NCBI GenBank assembly: GCA_903875445.1
Contig: CAIQWD010000005.1
Location: forward strand, 1 to 64,000
From: an uncultured delta proteobacterium
GTDB lineage: Bacteria > Desulfobacterota > Desulfobulbia > Desulfobulbales > Desulfocapsaceae
Length of the DNA: 64,000 bases
Direction of reading: 5' to 3'
Position numbers and translations under genes: made by a program. Shown here in pieces: positions 35,482-43,714 of this stretch. The notes under the pieces were generated by a model. That model saw nothing but the letters and a program-made list of their open reading frames with translations, did not search any database and was not told where the DNA came from. The stretch's first letter is position 1, and each line of letters starts with the position of its first letter.

Positions 35482-36747
35482 CTATTTTGATTCGGGCTTG
35501 CAGAGGTGCTCAAGGCCCGGTGCCGGGAAATTACTGCAAAGTATCCTGATCTCTTCCGCAGTCTGTTGCAGGAACAGGTCATTGTCCGGATCGGCAATGA
35601 CCTTCTCGATGAAATCACTGACGAGAAGCATTTCTTTCTCCTTGAATCCCCTGGAGGTTAAGGCCGGCGTGCCGAGACGAATGCCGCTTGGATCGAAAGG
35701 CTTTCGCGTATCAAAGGGAATGGCGTTGTAATTGACAACGATGCCGGCCTTATCAAGAGCCTTGGCGGCCCTTTTCCCGGAGATGTTCTTATTGGTAAGA
35801 TTAACCAGCATCAGATGATTGTCGGTGCCGTTGGTGATGAGGGTGAAACCCTTGGCCATGAGACTCTGTGCAAGGGTCTTGGCGTTCCTGATTATCTGGC
35901 GGGCATATTCTTTAAAGGCCGCAGACGAGGCCTCCTTTAGAGCCACGGCAATTGCCGCCGTGGTATTGTCGTGCGGTCCACCCTGGATGCCGGGAAAAAC
36001 GGCCTTGTCGATGGCCTGGGCGTATTTTGCCTTGCAGAGAATCATGGCGCCGCGCGGTCCTCGGAGAGACTTATGGGTTGTGGTGGTAACCACATCGGCA
36101 TAAGGCACGGGGGAAGGATGAACGCCACCGGCTACCAGACCGGCAAAGTGTGCCATATCCACCATGAGGAGGGCTCCGACTTCATCGGCGATGGCTCTGA
36201 ACCTTGCAAAGTCAAGAATTCGCGGATAGGCGGAGTGCCCGGCGATGAGGATTTTCGGGCGTACGGCCAGAGTCTTTTCACGGATAGTATCATAATTGAG
36301 CAAGCCCGTCACCGCATCGAGTTCGTAGGCCTGGGCGTTGAAATATCTGCCGGAAATGGACACCTGGGCACCGTGGGTAAGATGGCCGCCATGGGGCAGG
36401 GCCATCCCGAGAATGGTGTCGCCGGGGTTGAGGAAGGCAAGATATACGGCAATGTTGGCGGGTGATCCTGAATATGGCTGGACATTGACATGCTCAGCCC
36501 CGAACAGGTCTTTGGCTCTCTGAACCGCCAGTTGTTCGACCTGATCGATAATCTGCTGCCCTTCATAATATCTCTTTCCGGCATATCCTTCGGAGTATTT
36601 ATTGGTGAGCACCGACCCGGTGGTTTGAAGAATCGCCAGTGAGACATAATTCTCGGAAGCGATCATGCGAATCTTGTCGGACTGGCGCTTTTCTTCCTGC
36701 TTCACCAGGGCATAGATTTCCGGATCGAGATCTTTGACATTTTCCAT
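35482..36747 (-). CDS. glyA: serine hydroxymethyltransferase
   Basis: PLP enzyme converting serine + THF to glycine + methylene-THF, feeding one-carbon units to folD/metF. 421 aa. Typical blocks: SENYVSLAILQTTGSVLTNK, EGYAGKRYYEG, VNVQPYSGSPANIAVY, MALPHGGHLTHG, MVDMAHFAGLVAGG and the PLP-lysine motif TTTTHKSLRGPRG. ATG preceded by AGGAG. Convergent with the glycosyltransferase. Confidence 0.97.
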   Translation of the reverse strand: MENVKDLDPEIYALVKQEEKRQSDKIRMIASENYVSLAILQTTGSVLTNKYSEGYAGKRYYEGQQIIDQVEQLAVQRAKDLFGAEHVNVQPYSGSPANIAVYLAFLNPGDTILGMALPHGGHLTHGAQVSISGRYFNAQAYELDAVTGLLNYDTIREKTLAVRPKILIAGHSAYPRILDFARFRAIADEVGALLMVDMAHFAGLVAGGVHPSPVPYADVVTTTTHKSLRGPRGAMILCKAKYAQAIDKAVFPGIQGGPHDNTTAAIAVALKEASSAAFKEYARQIIRNAKTLAQSLMAKGFTLITNGTDNHLMLVNLTNKNISGKRAAKALDKAGIVVNYNAIPFDTRKPFDPSGIRLGTPALTSRGFKEKEMLLVSDFIEKVIADPDNDLFLQQTAEEIRILCSNFPAPGLEHLCKPESK

Positions 36748-36935
36748 TTTTTCTCCTAGATCGCCTATATTGATTTCTTTAGAAAAACGCTACATGATTT
36801 CCGCGAAGATATTCAATGAGGCAAGAACTATAATAAAAACAGGCAGGGTTGAACAGCAGAAACTGCAAGAGGACGGAAAAGAACAACAGGTGGTGATTTT
36901 CGGGAGGAAGGTGCAATGCAAGGACGTACGGCGCC

Positions 36936-37757
36936 TCAGGACAGTTCGGGAAAATCGGTGAAAACCGCGGTTGCACCCATGGTGAAAAGTTCTTGCTGTC
37001 GTTCTTTGGAGTTTACCGTGTAGACATTGACCCCGAGGCCGGCCGCTCGCAGCTGCCTGATGAGTCGGGCATCGACAATGCTGTCGGAAGGATGATAGGC
37101 TGCAGCCCCGAGTGCTCGGAGATACTCTATGAGGTCGGGTGGATGGGAGTAATCTTGCAGAACGCCAAGGGAGATCTTCGGGGCAAAGGTTTTGGCTATC
37201 AGCAGATAGTCATGATTGAAAGAGGAGATCAGGACCCTGTCCTGTGATGCCGTTTTTTTCACCACATCAACAACAATTTCAGTCACCTGTTTATGCTGCT
37301 TTTTCCCTTTGTGATCTTTTATTTCGACATTTACCGGTAGTTTTCTGAGGGCTGGGTGCCAGAGGACCTCTTCCAAGGTCATGATTTTCTGGGAGACAAT
37401 TCTGCGGATTTCTTCGGGCGATAGCTTGTGGCCGGCTATGGTTGCAAAGGGATCGGCATCCAGAAACCATGAGCCGACATCGAGCGTTTTCAGCTGGAGG
37501 AGTGTCCAATCACTGACTTTCAAGGATTTGATGCCCAGTTGTCGATGCCGAGTTTTGGCATCGCTGGTTCTTTCCAGAGTAGCGTCATGAATGACAACCG
37601 GCACAAAATCCTTGCTCATTTGAACATCCAGCTCGATGAAATGACAACGGCCAATGCTGGCATGAAAGGCTGCAAAGGTGTTTTCGGGGTATTTTGTCCG
37701 GTAACCGCGGTGGGCGGCAATAAGTCGGATTGAGTTGAAATTATCAAAAAAGGTCAT
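36936..37757 (-). CDS. glycerophosphodiester phosphodiesterase
   Basis: 273 aa. Hydrolyses glycerophosphodiesters to glycerol-3-phosphate and alcohol. GDPD signature AAHRGYRTKYPENT with the catalytic His-Arg and Glu, followed by FIELDVQMSKDFVPVVIHD (metal ligands E, D and the second His). No signal peptide from ATG 37757, so cytoplasmic. Start chosen to begin just before the first barrel strand; earlier codons read as noncoding. Confidence 0.9.
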   Translation of the reverse strand: MTFFDNFNSIRLIAAHRGYRTKYPENTFAAFHASIGRCHFIELDVQMSKDFVPVVIHDATLERTSDAKTRHRQLGIKSLKVSDWTLLQLKTLDVGSWFLDADPFATIAGHKLSPEEIRRIVSQKIMTLEEVLWHPALRKLPVNVEIKDHKGKKQHKQVTEIVVDVVKKTASQDRVLISSFNHDYLLIAKTFAPKISLGVLQDYSHPPDLIEYLRALGAAAYHPSDSIVDARLIRQLRAAGLGVNVYTVNSKERQQELFTMGATAVFTDFPELS

Positions 37758-38154
37758 AGCAACCAGCCAAGTGGTGTTCTCAGTACTGCACTTCTCCGTG
37801 CGCAAAAGGTCTGCTTGAAAACAAATCCCTCAATATCGATCGTAAACCGGTTCTTGCAGTTTCTATGAATTCGCCGGATTTCGTCCGGTTACTATAAAGT
37901 CGGCTAGCAATTGTTGCAAGAAATAAGGCACTATCAGGCAAAAGGGTATTTCTCTATTGCAATGCCAGGGGAAATTTAATAACCTTTTTCGAATATTTAC
38001 AATCACACACCCTTGCAAGTGAAGTCTACCTTGCATTTTCCCGGTAATCTGGGTAAAAAATTGAGCCCCGGTAAACAGAAAAATCTATTTCTCCTGGCAA
38101 TGATTTCGCAATTGAGTCCCGTTTTTCGGAAATTATAGGAGTCCAATACTTGTT
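37758..38154. other. 397-bp divergent intergenic region
   Basis: Holds the starts of the GDPD gene and the beta-lactamase-like gene. A small hairpin CCGGA-tttcg-TCCGG lies near 37875. No RNA gene or convincing promoter pair recognised. Confidence 0.3.
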
Positions 38155-39840
38155 ATGCACTATTCAGACCTTTCACCCAGCAAATTTTCATTCGCCTTGT
38201 TTTTCCTCTCTGTCCTGATTTTCGCCTGTTTTGTCGAGGGTGCATGGGCGGCAAACAGGGAAACTTTTAATATTATTTATCTGCGTACCAAGGATTTTGA
38301 TAAGGTACTTGATTACAAAGAGGAGCTTGAAACTATTCTCGATGCACAGGTAAGAAAAAAACTGAAAATCGTCGGTTGGGGAAACGGTGATTATGCGGTG
38401 CTCTACGATGGCAATCTTTCCGCTCGAACAGTCTCTAAGACCTTGGTAAAACATGCGGAAATGCTCAGTAAGACCGGTTTTGACGAGCCCTATGCCTCAA
38501 AGGAACAAGACTTTCACACTCTCTACAATGTCAGTTACGGGATGGGACGAAATCTTGATTCCCTGAAAGAGACATATCAGATTCTCTATTCCTCTCTGGG
38601 GGAGGAGGTCAAGAGGGATTTGTTGATTGAAAAGACCGATTACGACAATTATCTTCTGGTCTATCGCCTGCGCGGCGACGAGGCCTCAACGACCGCAGTG
38701 GCAAAGAAACAGGCGGCCATCCTGCGAGCAAAGAAAATCTCCACGTCGATCACCAAGGAAAACAACAATGAGGTGGTTTACGGGGAATCCAGCCTGATAG
38801 ATGACGGAGATGCAGACAAACCGACATTCTGCAAGACCCCCGATTCTCAAGACGATTCTCGCGGTTTGCCGAAGGAAACCTCTCTGGTTGTGGTCAAAGC
38901 ACTCCAGCCGATTCCACAAAAAAATGACCTCTCTTTGACACCTAAGGTTGAGGAGCTGGTGCCCCTAAAGATTGACCCATCTCCAACCGTAAAGTCTGAG
39001 GTCACAGCTAATAACGCCAAGAATGCCCAGCCTGAACGTCTGGCAGTCGTTTCCTCGGAGAATACCAAGGTTCAGCGCACGATTACTGAATACATCGACA
39101 ATCTTCGGAGCAAGGGTGTCATTGATAGTGATGAATCGACAGGGTGGATGGTGTACGACTTGGAAAATGACCGAAATCTTGTGGGTATTAATGCCGATGT
39201 CGAATTTCAGGCGGCAAGCATGATAAAACCCTTTGTTGCCTTGGCCTTTTTTCATAAAGTCAAAGAGGGGAAGTTGCAATATGACGCGCAGAGCAGAAGA
39301 CAAGTGGAGGCGATGATCCAGAGAAGCAACAATTCGGCAACAAATTTTATAATGCGGAAGGCCGGTGGACCGGAACAGTGCATTGCCACCTTGAAGAAAT
39401 ATTACGGTCATATCTTTAAGAAAACAGACATCAAGGAATATATCCCTGCCGGTGGTCGCACCTATCTCAATGGTGCACCGCCTGCCGACTATGTCAGATT
39501 TCTTCGTTCGCTGTGGAACAAGGAACTGCCTTACGGCAAGGAGATTCGCCGGGTCATGTCCTTACCAAAACGGGATCGCCTCTACTATGGGACGACTATT
39601 CCCCGTGGTACCTTGGTGTACAATAAGACCGGTACGACCGCCCGTCTTTGCGGGGATATGGGAATTCTGGTGATGAAAACCCGGAAAGGCGACATTTATC
39701 CATACGCCATCGTCGGGATAATCGAGCGCCGCTCCAAGGCCTCCGATTATGGTCAGTGGATGGCTTCCCGCGGTCGGGTCATCCGCGATGTGTCTTCACT
39801 GGTTTACGAAAGCTTAAAAAAGGATCACCAACTTTTGTAA
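38155..39840 (+). CDS. class A beta-lactamase-like serine hydrolase, exported
   Basis: 561 aa. Signal peptide (hydrophobic segment ending VEGAWA, about residue 33), then a roughly 270-residue N-terminal region with two repeat-like blocks (LRTKDFDKVLDYKEELETIL, SYGMGRNLDSLKETYQIL) that may be SPOR-like, a low-complexity linker, and a C-terminal penicillin-interacting domain. That domain has SxxK in ASMIKPFVAL, an SDN-like SNN in RSNNSATN and KTG in YNKTGTT. It could be a beta-lactamase, but the long N-terminal part suggests a peptidoglycan-associated D,D-peptidase or transpeptidase-like enzyme. AGGAG is 12 nt before the ATG. Confidence 0.82.
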   Translation: MHYSDLSPSKFSFALFFLSVLIFACFVEGAWAANRETFNIIYLRTKDFDKVLDYKEELETILDAQVRKKLKIVGWGNGDYAVLYDGNLSARTVSKTLVKHAEMLSKTGFDEPYASKEQDFHTLYNVSYGMGRNLDSLKETYQILYSSLGEEVKRDLLIEKTDYDNYLLVYRLRGDEASTTAVAKKQAAILRAKKISTSITKENNNEVVYGESSLIDDGDADKPTFCKTPDSQDDSRGLPKETSLVVVKALQPIPQKNDLSLTPKVEELVPLKIDPSPTVKSEVTANNAKNAQPERLAVVSSENTKVQRTITEYIDNLRSKGVIDSDESTGWMVYDLENDRNLVGINADVEFQAASMIKPFVALAFFHKVKEGKLQYDAQSRRQVEAMIQRSNNSATNFIMRKAGGPEQCIATLKKYYGHIFKKTDIKEYIPAGGRTYLNGAPPADYVRFLRSLWNKELPYGKEIRRVMSLPKRDRLYYGTTIPRGTLVYNKTGTTARLCGDMGILVMKTRKGDIYPYAIVGIIERRSKASDYGQWMASRGRVIRDVSSLVYESLKKDHQLL

Positions 39841-39939
39841 ACATTGACGGGGAGCGTTTTCCCCACCGGGCCTTTTGTAGCTCTTCCGTTTTCCAAAAGT
39901 TGATCCGAGGACATCATGGAAACTGAAATGGAGAAGGGT

Positions 39940-40239
39940 ATGAACGTGATAATGGATCTATGCGTGGTTCCAATGGGTGTTGGAGTTTCCGTTTCGGAGT
40001 ATGTGGCGGCTTGTCAGGAGATTCTCGAAAGAGCTGGTTTAAAATATCAGCTGCACGCCTACGGCACCAATATTGAAGGCGAGTGGGATGACGTTATGTC
40101 GGCGGTGAAGACATGTCACGAAACGATTCATGCCATGGGTGCTCCACGAATCTCCACAACAATCAAATTGGGAACGAGGATTGATCGCACCCAGACCATG
40201 GAAGAAAAAGTTGCCAGCGTTGTTGCTAAACTTTTGTAA
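39940..40239 (+). CDS. MTH1187/YkoF-like thiamine-binding protein
   Basis: 99 aa ferredoxin-like fold protein of the MTH1187 (DUF77) family: DLCVVPMGVGVSVSEYVAAC at the start, YGTNIEGEWDDVMSAVK in the middle and RISTTIKLGTRID. These proteins bind thiamine or a related hydroxymethylpyrimidine moiety. Start 39940 is preferred over ATG 39916 because GGAGAAGGGT directly precedes it and the family begins there. No thiamine genes adjoin it. Confidence 0.85.
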   Translation: MNVIMDLCVVPMGVGVSVSEYVAACQEILERAGLKYQLHAYGTNIEGEWDDVMSAVKTCHETIHAMGAPRISTTIKLGTRIDRTQTMEEKVASVVAKLL

Positions 40240-40357
40240 TTATCCGACCGGACGGTTAACGACCACTGACTGGGATTGGATGAACGCATGATGCAGTGGT
40301 CGGCAATAGCCGAGCCTTGTTGCGAGGGTTGAGTTTGCTGGATGTTGCAACCGGACT

Positions 40358-41575
40358 TTAAGGGAGTTGCCCCCGAAGCTGAAGCTGCAATTTTTTCAAG
40401 GCTCCCTGTTCCAGTTGGTAAATGCTGCTGCGGGTCACCTGATATTCCTCACTGATAGCAAGAATTGACTGTTCCTTGCCCTGATAAGGGGAAAGACCGA
40501 AACGACGTTTGATGATATCTCCGGTTTTTGGGGAGAGAAGTTGATCGATGGTTTGCAAGAGAATGTGGCGTAGTTCAGCATTTTCACAGGCATCAACCGG
40601 AGAGGGTGCCCGAGATGAAAGTTCGGACAAGGTTGGTGCGACAAACTCTCCGCTCGGGCTTTGCTCTGCCGAGGTGGCGGTTTCAATGATATCTGAAAAT
40701 TTTTTAAGATTTTCAGCATCCTCGTCCTTCGTTGCCTTCGCATACCCCTCCACAGTGTTGGAGGATATCCTTACGAGCCGGCCATCAAGAGCCTGCCTCT
40801 GAATTTCCCTGAATACCCAGTGCGCGGCAAAGGTTGAAAACCGGACGCCGCTCGACGGGTGATAGCGATATGCGGCCCTGGCTATGCCCATTGCGCCGAT
40901 CTGTACGGCATCTTCGTAGGTTACCGACTGCCTGTATAGCCGGTTTGTTTGTGCAGCCAGTTTCTTTACCAGGCCGGTGGTGAGAAGCACGTAGATGTTT
41001 CTTAAGGTGTTGAGTTTTTCAACCACCGCAAGTAGATCCGAAAAATGGGGATCAAGAAAATCTCGCGCCCTTGATTGACTTATAATTCGGTTCCAAACCC
41101 TGGCTATTATCAAATGCTGGAAGGTTTTTCCCAAGGGGATCGAGGTGCCGACGGGTAATGAACTAAAGAGCAACAGGGCTTCCTGGCGTTCATTTTCCGC
41201 CGACGCAGCTGTTGTACCAAAAAAGATTTTTCGGTTTCTGAAAAGGTAGATATTTTGAATGACCGTTAAGACCGCTTGTCTGAATCTTGGTGCACCAAGC
41301 AGGAGTTCCGTAAAACGGTGCCGCTGCCGCAGCACTTCGCCGGCCAGTTCCTTTTCGTCGTTTACTGTCAGCATTGCGGTTTTCCGGCTTCGATAGGTGT
41401 TGCCGGTCAACCGACTGTTCTGGTCCAAGATTTTTCTTTCCAGGTCGGAACTCAGGATCAAGGCATGAGCACGAACTGCAAACGGCACGGTTGAGGGAGC
41501 CGCGGCGAGGAAGTCTATAATCTCCGGGGAGGTGCGGGCGCTGTGCAGTGCTGTTTGTGTTTGTCCAGGGTACAT
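40358..41575 (-). CDS. sigma-70 family RNA polymerase sigma factor
   Basis: 405 aa. Region 2 is clear (YEDAVQIGAMGIARAAYRY, then FSTFAAHWVFREIQRQ), as is region 4 with its helix-turn-helix (AISEEYQVTRSSIYQLEQGALKKL). Between them region 3 is short and replaced by an acidic linker. The roughly 190-residue N-terminal part is helical and not the primary sigma region 1.1, so this is an alternative (group 3-like) sigma with its own N-terminal extension. Targets unknown. Monocistronic. Confidence 0.85.
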   Translation of the reverse strand: MYPGQTQTALHSARTSPEIIDFLAAAPSTVPFAVRAHALILSSDLERKILDQNSRLTGNTYRSRKTAMLTVNDEKELAGEVLRQRHRFTELLLGAPRFRQAVLTVIQNIYLFRNRKIFFGTTAASAENERQEALLLFSSLPVGTSIPLGKTFQHLIIARVWNRIISQSRARDFLDPHFSDLLAVVEKLNTLRNIYVLLTTGLVKKLAAQTNRLYRQSVTYEDAVQIGAMGIARAAYRYHPSSGVRFSTFAAHWVFREIQRQALDGRLVRISSNTVEGYAKATKDEDAENLKKFSDIIETATSAEQSPSGEFVAPTLSELSSRAPSPVDACENAELRHILLQTIDQLLSPKTGDIIKRRFGLSPYQGKEQSILAISEEYQVTRSSIYQLEQGALKKLQLQLRGQLP

Positions 41576-41709
41576 CGCGGAAGAAGAAAGCCTCTGGTGC
41601 TGCTGTTTTAAAAAGGTTAAGAAACCATTTACAAAAGGATATCACAGAATTTTGACAACAGTAAATTGAAACATTTTGGACCAGGTGATTATTTTCAGCG
41701 AATTTGCCG

Positions 41710-42213
41710 TTAGTCCTTGCTCCTTTGGTCGCTCGAAGGGTGAACCATAGTTTTAAAGTAATTCTCCGGCAGAATTTCAAACTTTCCGATCACCTTATCG
41801 AGAAAGCGCATTATAACCGACAGTTCCTTTTCGTTGAAACCTGCAGACAATGCATCGTTGTAGACCGTCACGAAGGGTAAGGCCATCTGCCCCATCTCCT
41901 TTCCCCTGGCGGTAAGGAACAGTTGTGACGCCCGCTTGTCGGTCGGCGAAGGTACCTTGCAGAGCAGGTGATTTTTTTCCATTCTTTCAACTAAGGTGGT
42001 GATCGCCGATTTGTTTTGCAGAAGTTCGCGACTCAGATCAACCAGCAGGCAGCCATTATTTTCGAGAAGATAGAAGAGGGCAGCGATCTGGGTTGCCGTG
42101 CCGCCAACTTTTCCAAGCATTTCCCGGTCTACCCATTTCATCAGGGTACGCTGCGCCAAATTCAATCTGAAAAAGAGCTGAGGCGGGCTTTTTGATGGTT
42201 CTGGTGGTTCCAT
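41710..42213 (-). CDS. MarR family transcriptional regulator
   Basis: 167 aa winged-helix regulator: LFYLLENNGCLLVDLSRELL, KSAITTLVERMEKN as the recognition helix region and PSPTDKRASQLFLTARGKEM as the wing with the conserved D-R. Its ATG directly follows the TAA of the thioesterase gene, so the two are coupled. A palindrome overlaps the operon's -10 box, which suggests autoregulation; the effector may be an acyl-CoA or phenolic compound handled by the thioesterase (inference). Confidence 0.9.
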   Translation of the reverse strand: MEPPEPSKSPPQLFFRLNLAQRTLMKWVDREMLGKVGGTATQIAALFYLLENNGCLLVDLSRELLQNKSAITTLVERMEKNHLLCKVPSPTDKRASQLFLTARGKEMGQMALPFVTVYNDALSAGFNEKELSVIMRFLDKVIGKFEILPENYFKTMVHPSSDQRSKD

Positions 42214-42657
42214 TTATTTTTTGAGACCCACTTTGACGATAACTGTTGCCGAACAGACCTCCAACCCATCTTTATCCACTATGCTGACAGGAATATCCTT
42301 GTCGCCGGGATTTGTCCAGTCGATCCCGCGGCCATCGGCAATCCCCCGCAAGTCCGTTTTGGCTTTGGCGAGGTATTTAACGTTCATACCGACAGGTATC
42401 CACCTGCAGGTTTCGGGAATAGAGACGTCGGCCATCAGTCCGGCGGCAATCTCGGCAAGATTGCACATGGCAATGGCATGTACTGTTCCCAGATGATTGT
42501 GGACCTTCGTGGTATTCGGCATGGTGACTTCGGAATAACCGGGTTGAAGGTCGACGAACTGGGGTTCGATTGTTGCAAAATAGGGTACGATTTCACAAAT
42601 TTTTTGACTGAAAGCGGCATTGCCGATTTGCCTATAGAGATCAAACAGCTGACTCAT
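42214..42657 (-). CDS. hotdog-fold thioesterase-like protein (DUF4442)
   Basis: 147 aa. Hotdog pattern: VTMPNTTKVHNHLGTVHAIAMCNLAE with the His-Gly-Thr-containing helix, then WIPVGMNVKYLAKAKTDLRG. Matches the DUF4442/YiiD C-terminal group, likely an acyl-CoA thioesterase. ATG has AAGGAG 10 nt upstream. First gene of the operon with marR. Confidence 0.82.
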   Translation of the reverse strand: MSQLFDLYRQIGNAAFSQKICEIVPYFATIEPQFVDLQPGYSEVTMPNTTKVHNHLGTVHAIAMCNLAEIAAGLMADVSIPETCRWIPVGMNVKYLAKAKTDLRGIADGRGIDWTNPGDKDIPVSIVDKDGLEVCSATVIVKVGLKK

Positions 42658-42738
42658 GGCTTTTTCTCCTTGGGTTGAGATTTTTTGTGATTGGGAGAGT
42701 GTGACGGGATCACAGTCTCTCGGTAAGTAGTAATTAGT

Positions 42739-42779
42739 TTACATGTGTACCATATAGTGTCTATGGCTTGCCAGGTCAA
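42739..42779 (-). promoter_or_regulatory. promoter and candidate MarR operator of the thioesterase-marR operon
   Basis: On the minus strand TTGACC (42774-42779) and TATATG (42751-42756) are 17 bp apart, a good -35/-10 pair. CCATA...TATGG (42750-42766) is an inverted repeat overlapping the -10, and TTACATGTGTA lies next to it. The 42658-42991 gap otherwise shows nothing. Confidence 0.5.
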
Positions 42780-42991
42780 GTTTATTGCCGCAAGGAAAAA
42801 ATGAGCGTCGATAACAAGGCAATGATAAGCAAGAAAAAGCACCAATTGCTGCGGTATTACCAATTGATGGACACGATTATCAGGGAATAATGATTGGTTT
42901 TCGGGTAGAATACAAAATTTTGTTGATGAACGTATTTTTTGCCTCAAGAATCGTAAGTGAGGTGAGCCGGAAAAAATAACCGGAGAACGAT

Positions 42992-43375
42992 ATGGAGAAT
43001 GCTGTGATAATGACTGGGGTAGTGAATAAATGCCGACGAGAAAGGCTTCGACTCCACTATCTTGCCGCAGTTGAGTTGACAACGGCACACGGCAAGGTCG
43101 TCAGGGGAAATTTGCGGGATATCGGCATTGAAAGCATGTTTGCCAAAGTTGAAAAGAGGTCGGTGGGATTATTACTGCTCGGTGAAAATGTCGATGTAGC
43201 TTTGTCGGTCAGCCAAGGTAAAAGCAGATTGACCATCGGTTTTCCAGGTAAGGTGATCCGTGCTGATGATGAAGGCTTTGCTCTGATTTTCACTGAAAAA
43301 CTCAAATGGTGGCCGATTTTTTCAGTGTTCCCTATGAATGAGCAGTTTCTTTTCGATATTGTTGCCGATGCCTGA
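42992..43375 (+). CDS. PilZ-domain protein with degenerate motif
   Basis: 127 aa. RRERLRLHY matches the RxxxR half of the c-di-GMP site, but the second half reads RDIGIESM where D/NxSxxG is expected, so Ser and Gly positions differ and binding of c-di-GMP is uncertain. The rest follows the PilZ barrel (GENVDVALSV, GKVIRADDEGFALIF). GGAGAACGAT precedes the ATG. Stand-alone. Confidence 0.75.
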   Translation: MENAVIMTGVVNKCRRERLRLHYLAAVELTTAHGKVVRGNLRDIGIESMFAKVEKRSVGLLLLGENVDVALSVSQGKSRLTIGFPGKVIRADDEGFALIFTEKLKWWPIFSVFPMNEQFLFDIVADA

Positions 43376-43477
43376 TCACCATTTTTCACATTGACTTGAT
43401 CAAAGATGAGTATTAACAGTAGTATGTCTATATGGCATACGGGGCTTTAAACTGTCTGATTATCAAGGATAATGATT

Positions 43478-43693
43478 ATGGTGAAAATCAGCAAACCACA
43501 AAATGACCGGGTAAAATACTTCAAGTGCGAAGTATGTCTAAAGGATATTCCTATCGAGTATTATTTCACCGCAGGCGATTCAATAACCTGTAATGGTTGC
43601 AGTACCGAGTACGTCCTGCAGTCAAAAAGTCCGCTTGAACTGACCAGGCAGGCGACGGATTATTCAAAACTGGATTTTGATGAACCGTATTGA
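43478..43693 (+). CDS. small zinc-ribbon-like protein
   Basis: 71 aa with two CxxC pairs, CEVC and CNGC, 20 residues apart, that look like a zinc ribbon; acidic C-terminus. ATG 43478 is chosen over 43472 because AAGGA is 8 nt upstream. No family named; probably a cytoplasmic metal-binding or nucleic-acid-associated protein. Confidence 0.7.
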   Translation: MVKISKPQNDRVKYFKCEVCLKDIPIEYYFTAGDSITCNGCSTEYVLQSKSPLELTRQATDYSKLDFDEPY

Positions 43694-43714
43694 TATCGTC
43701 CCTGTGCACTGGTT

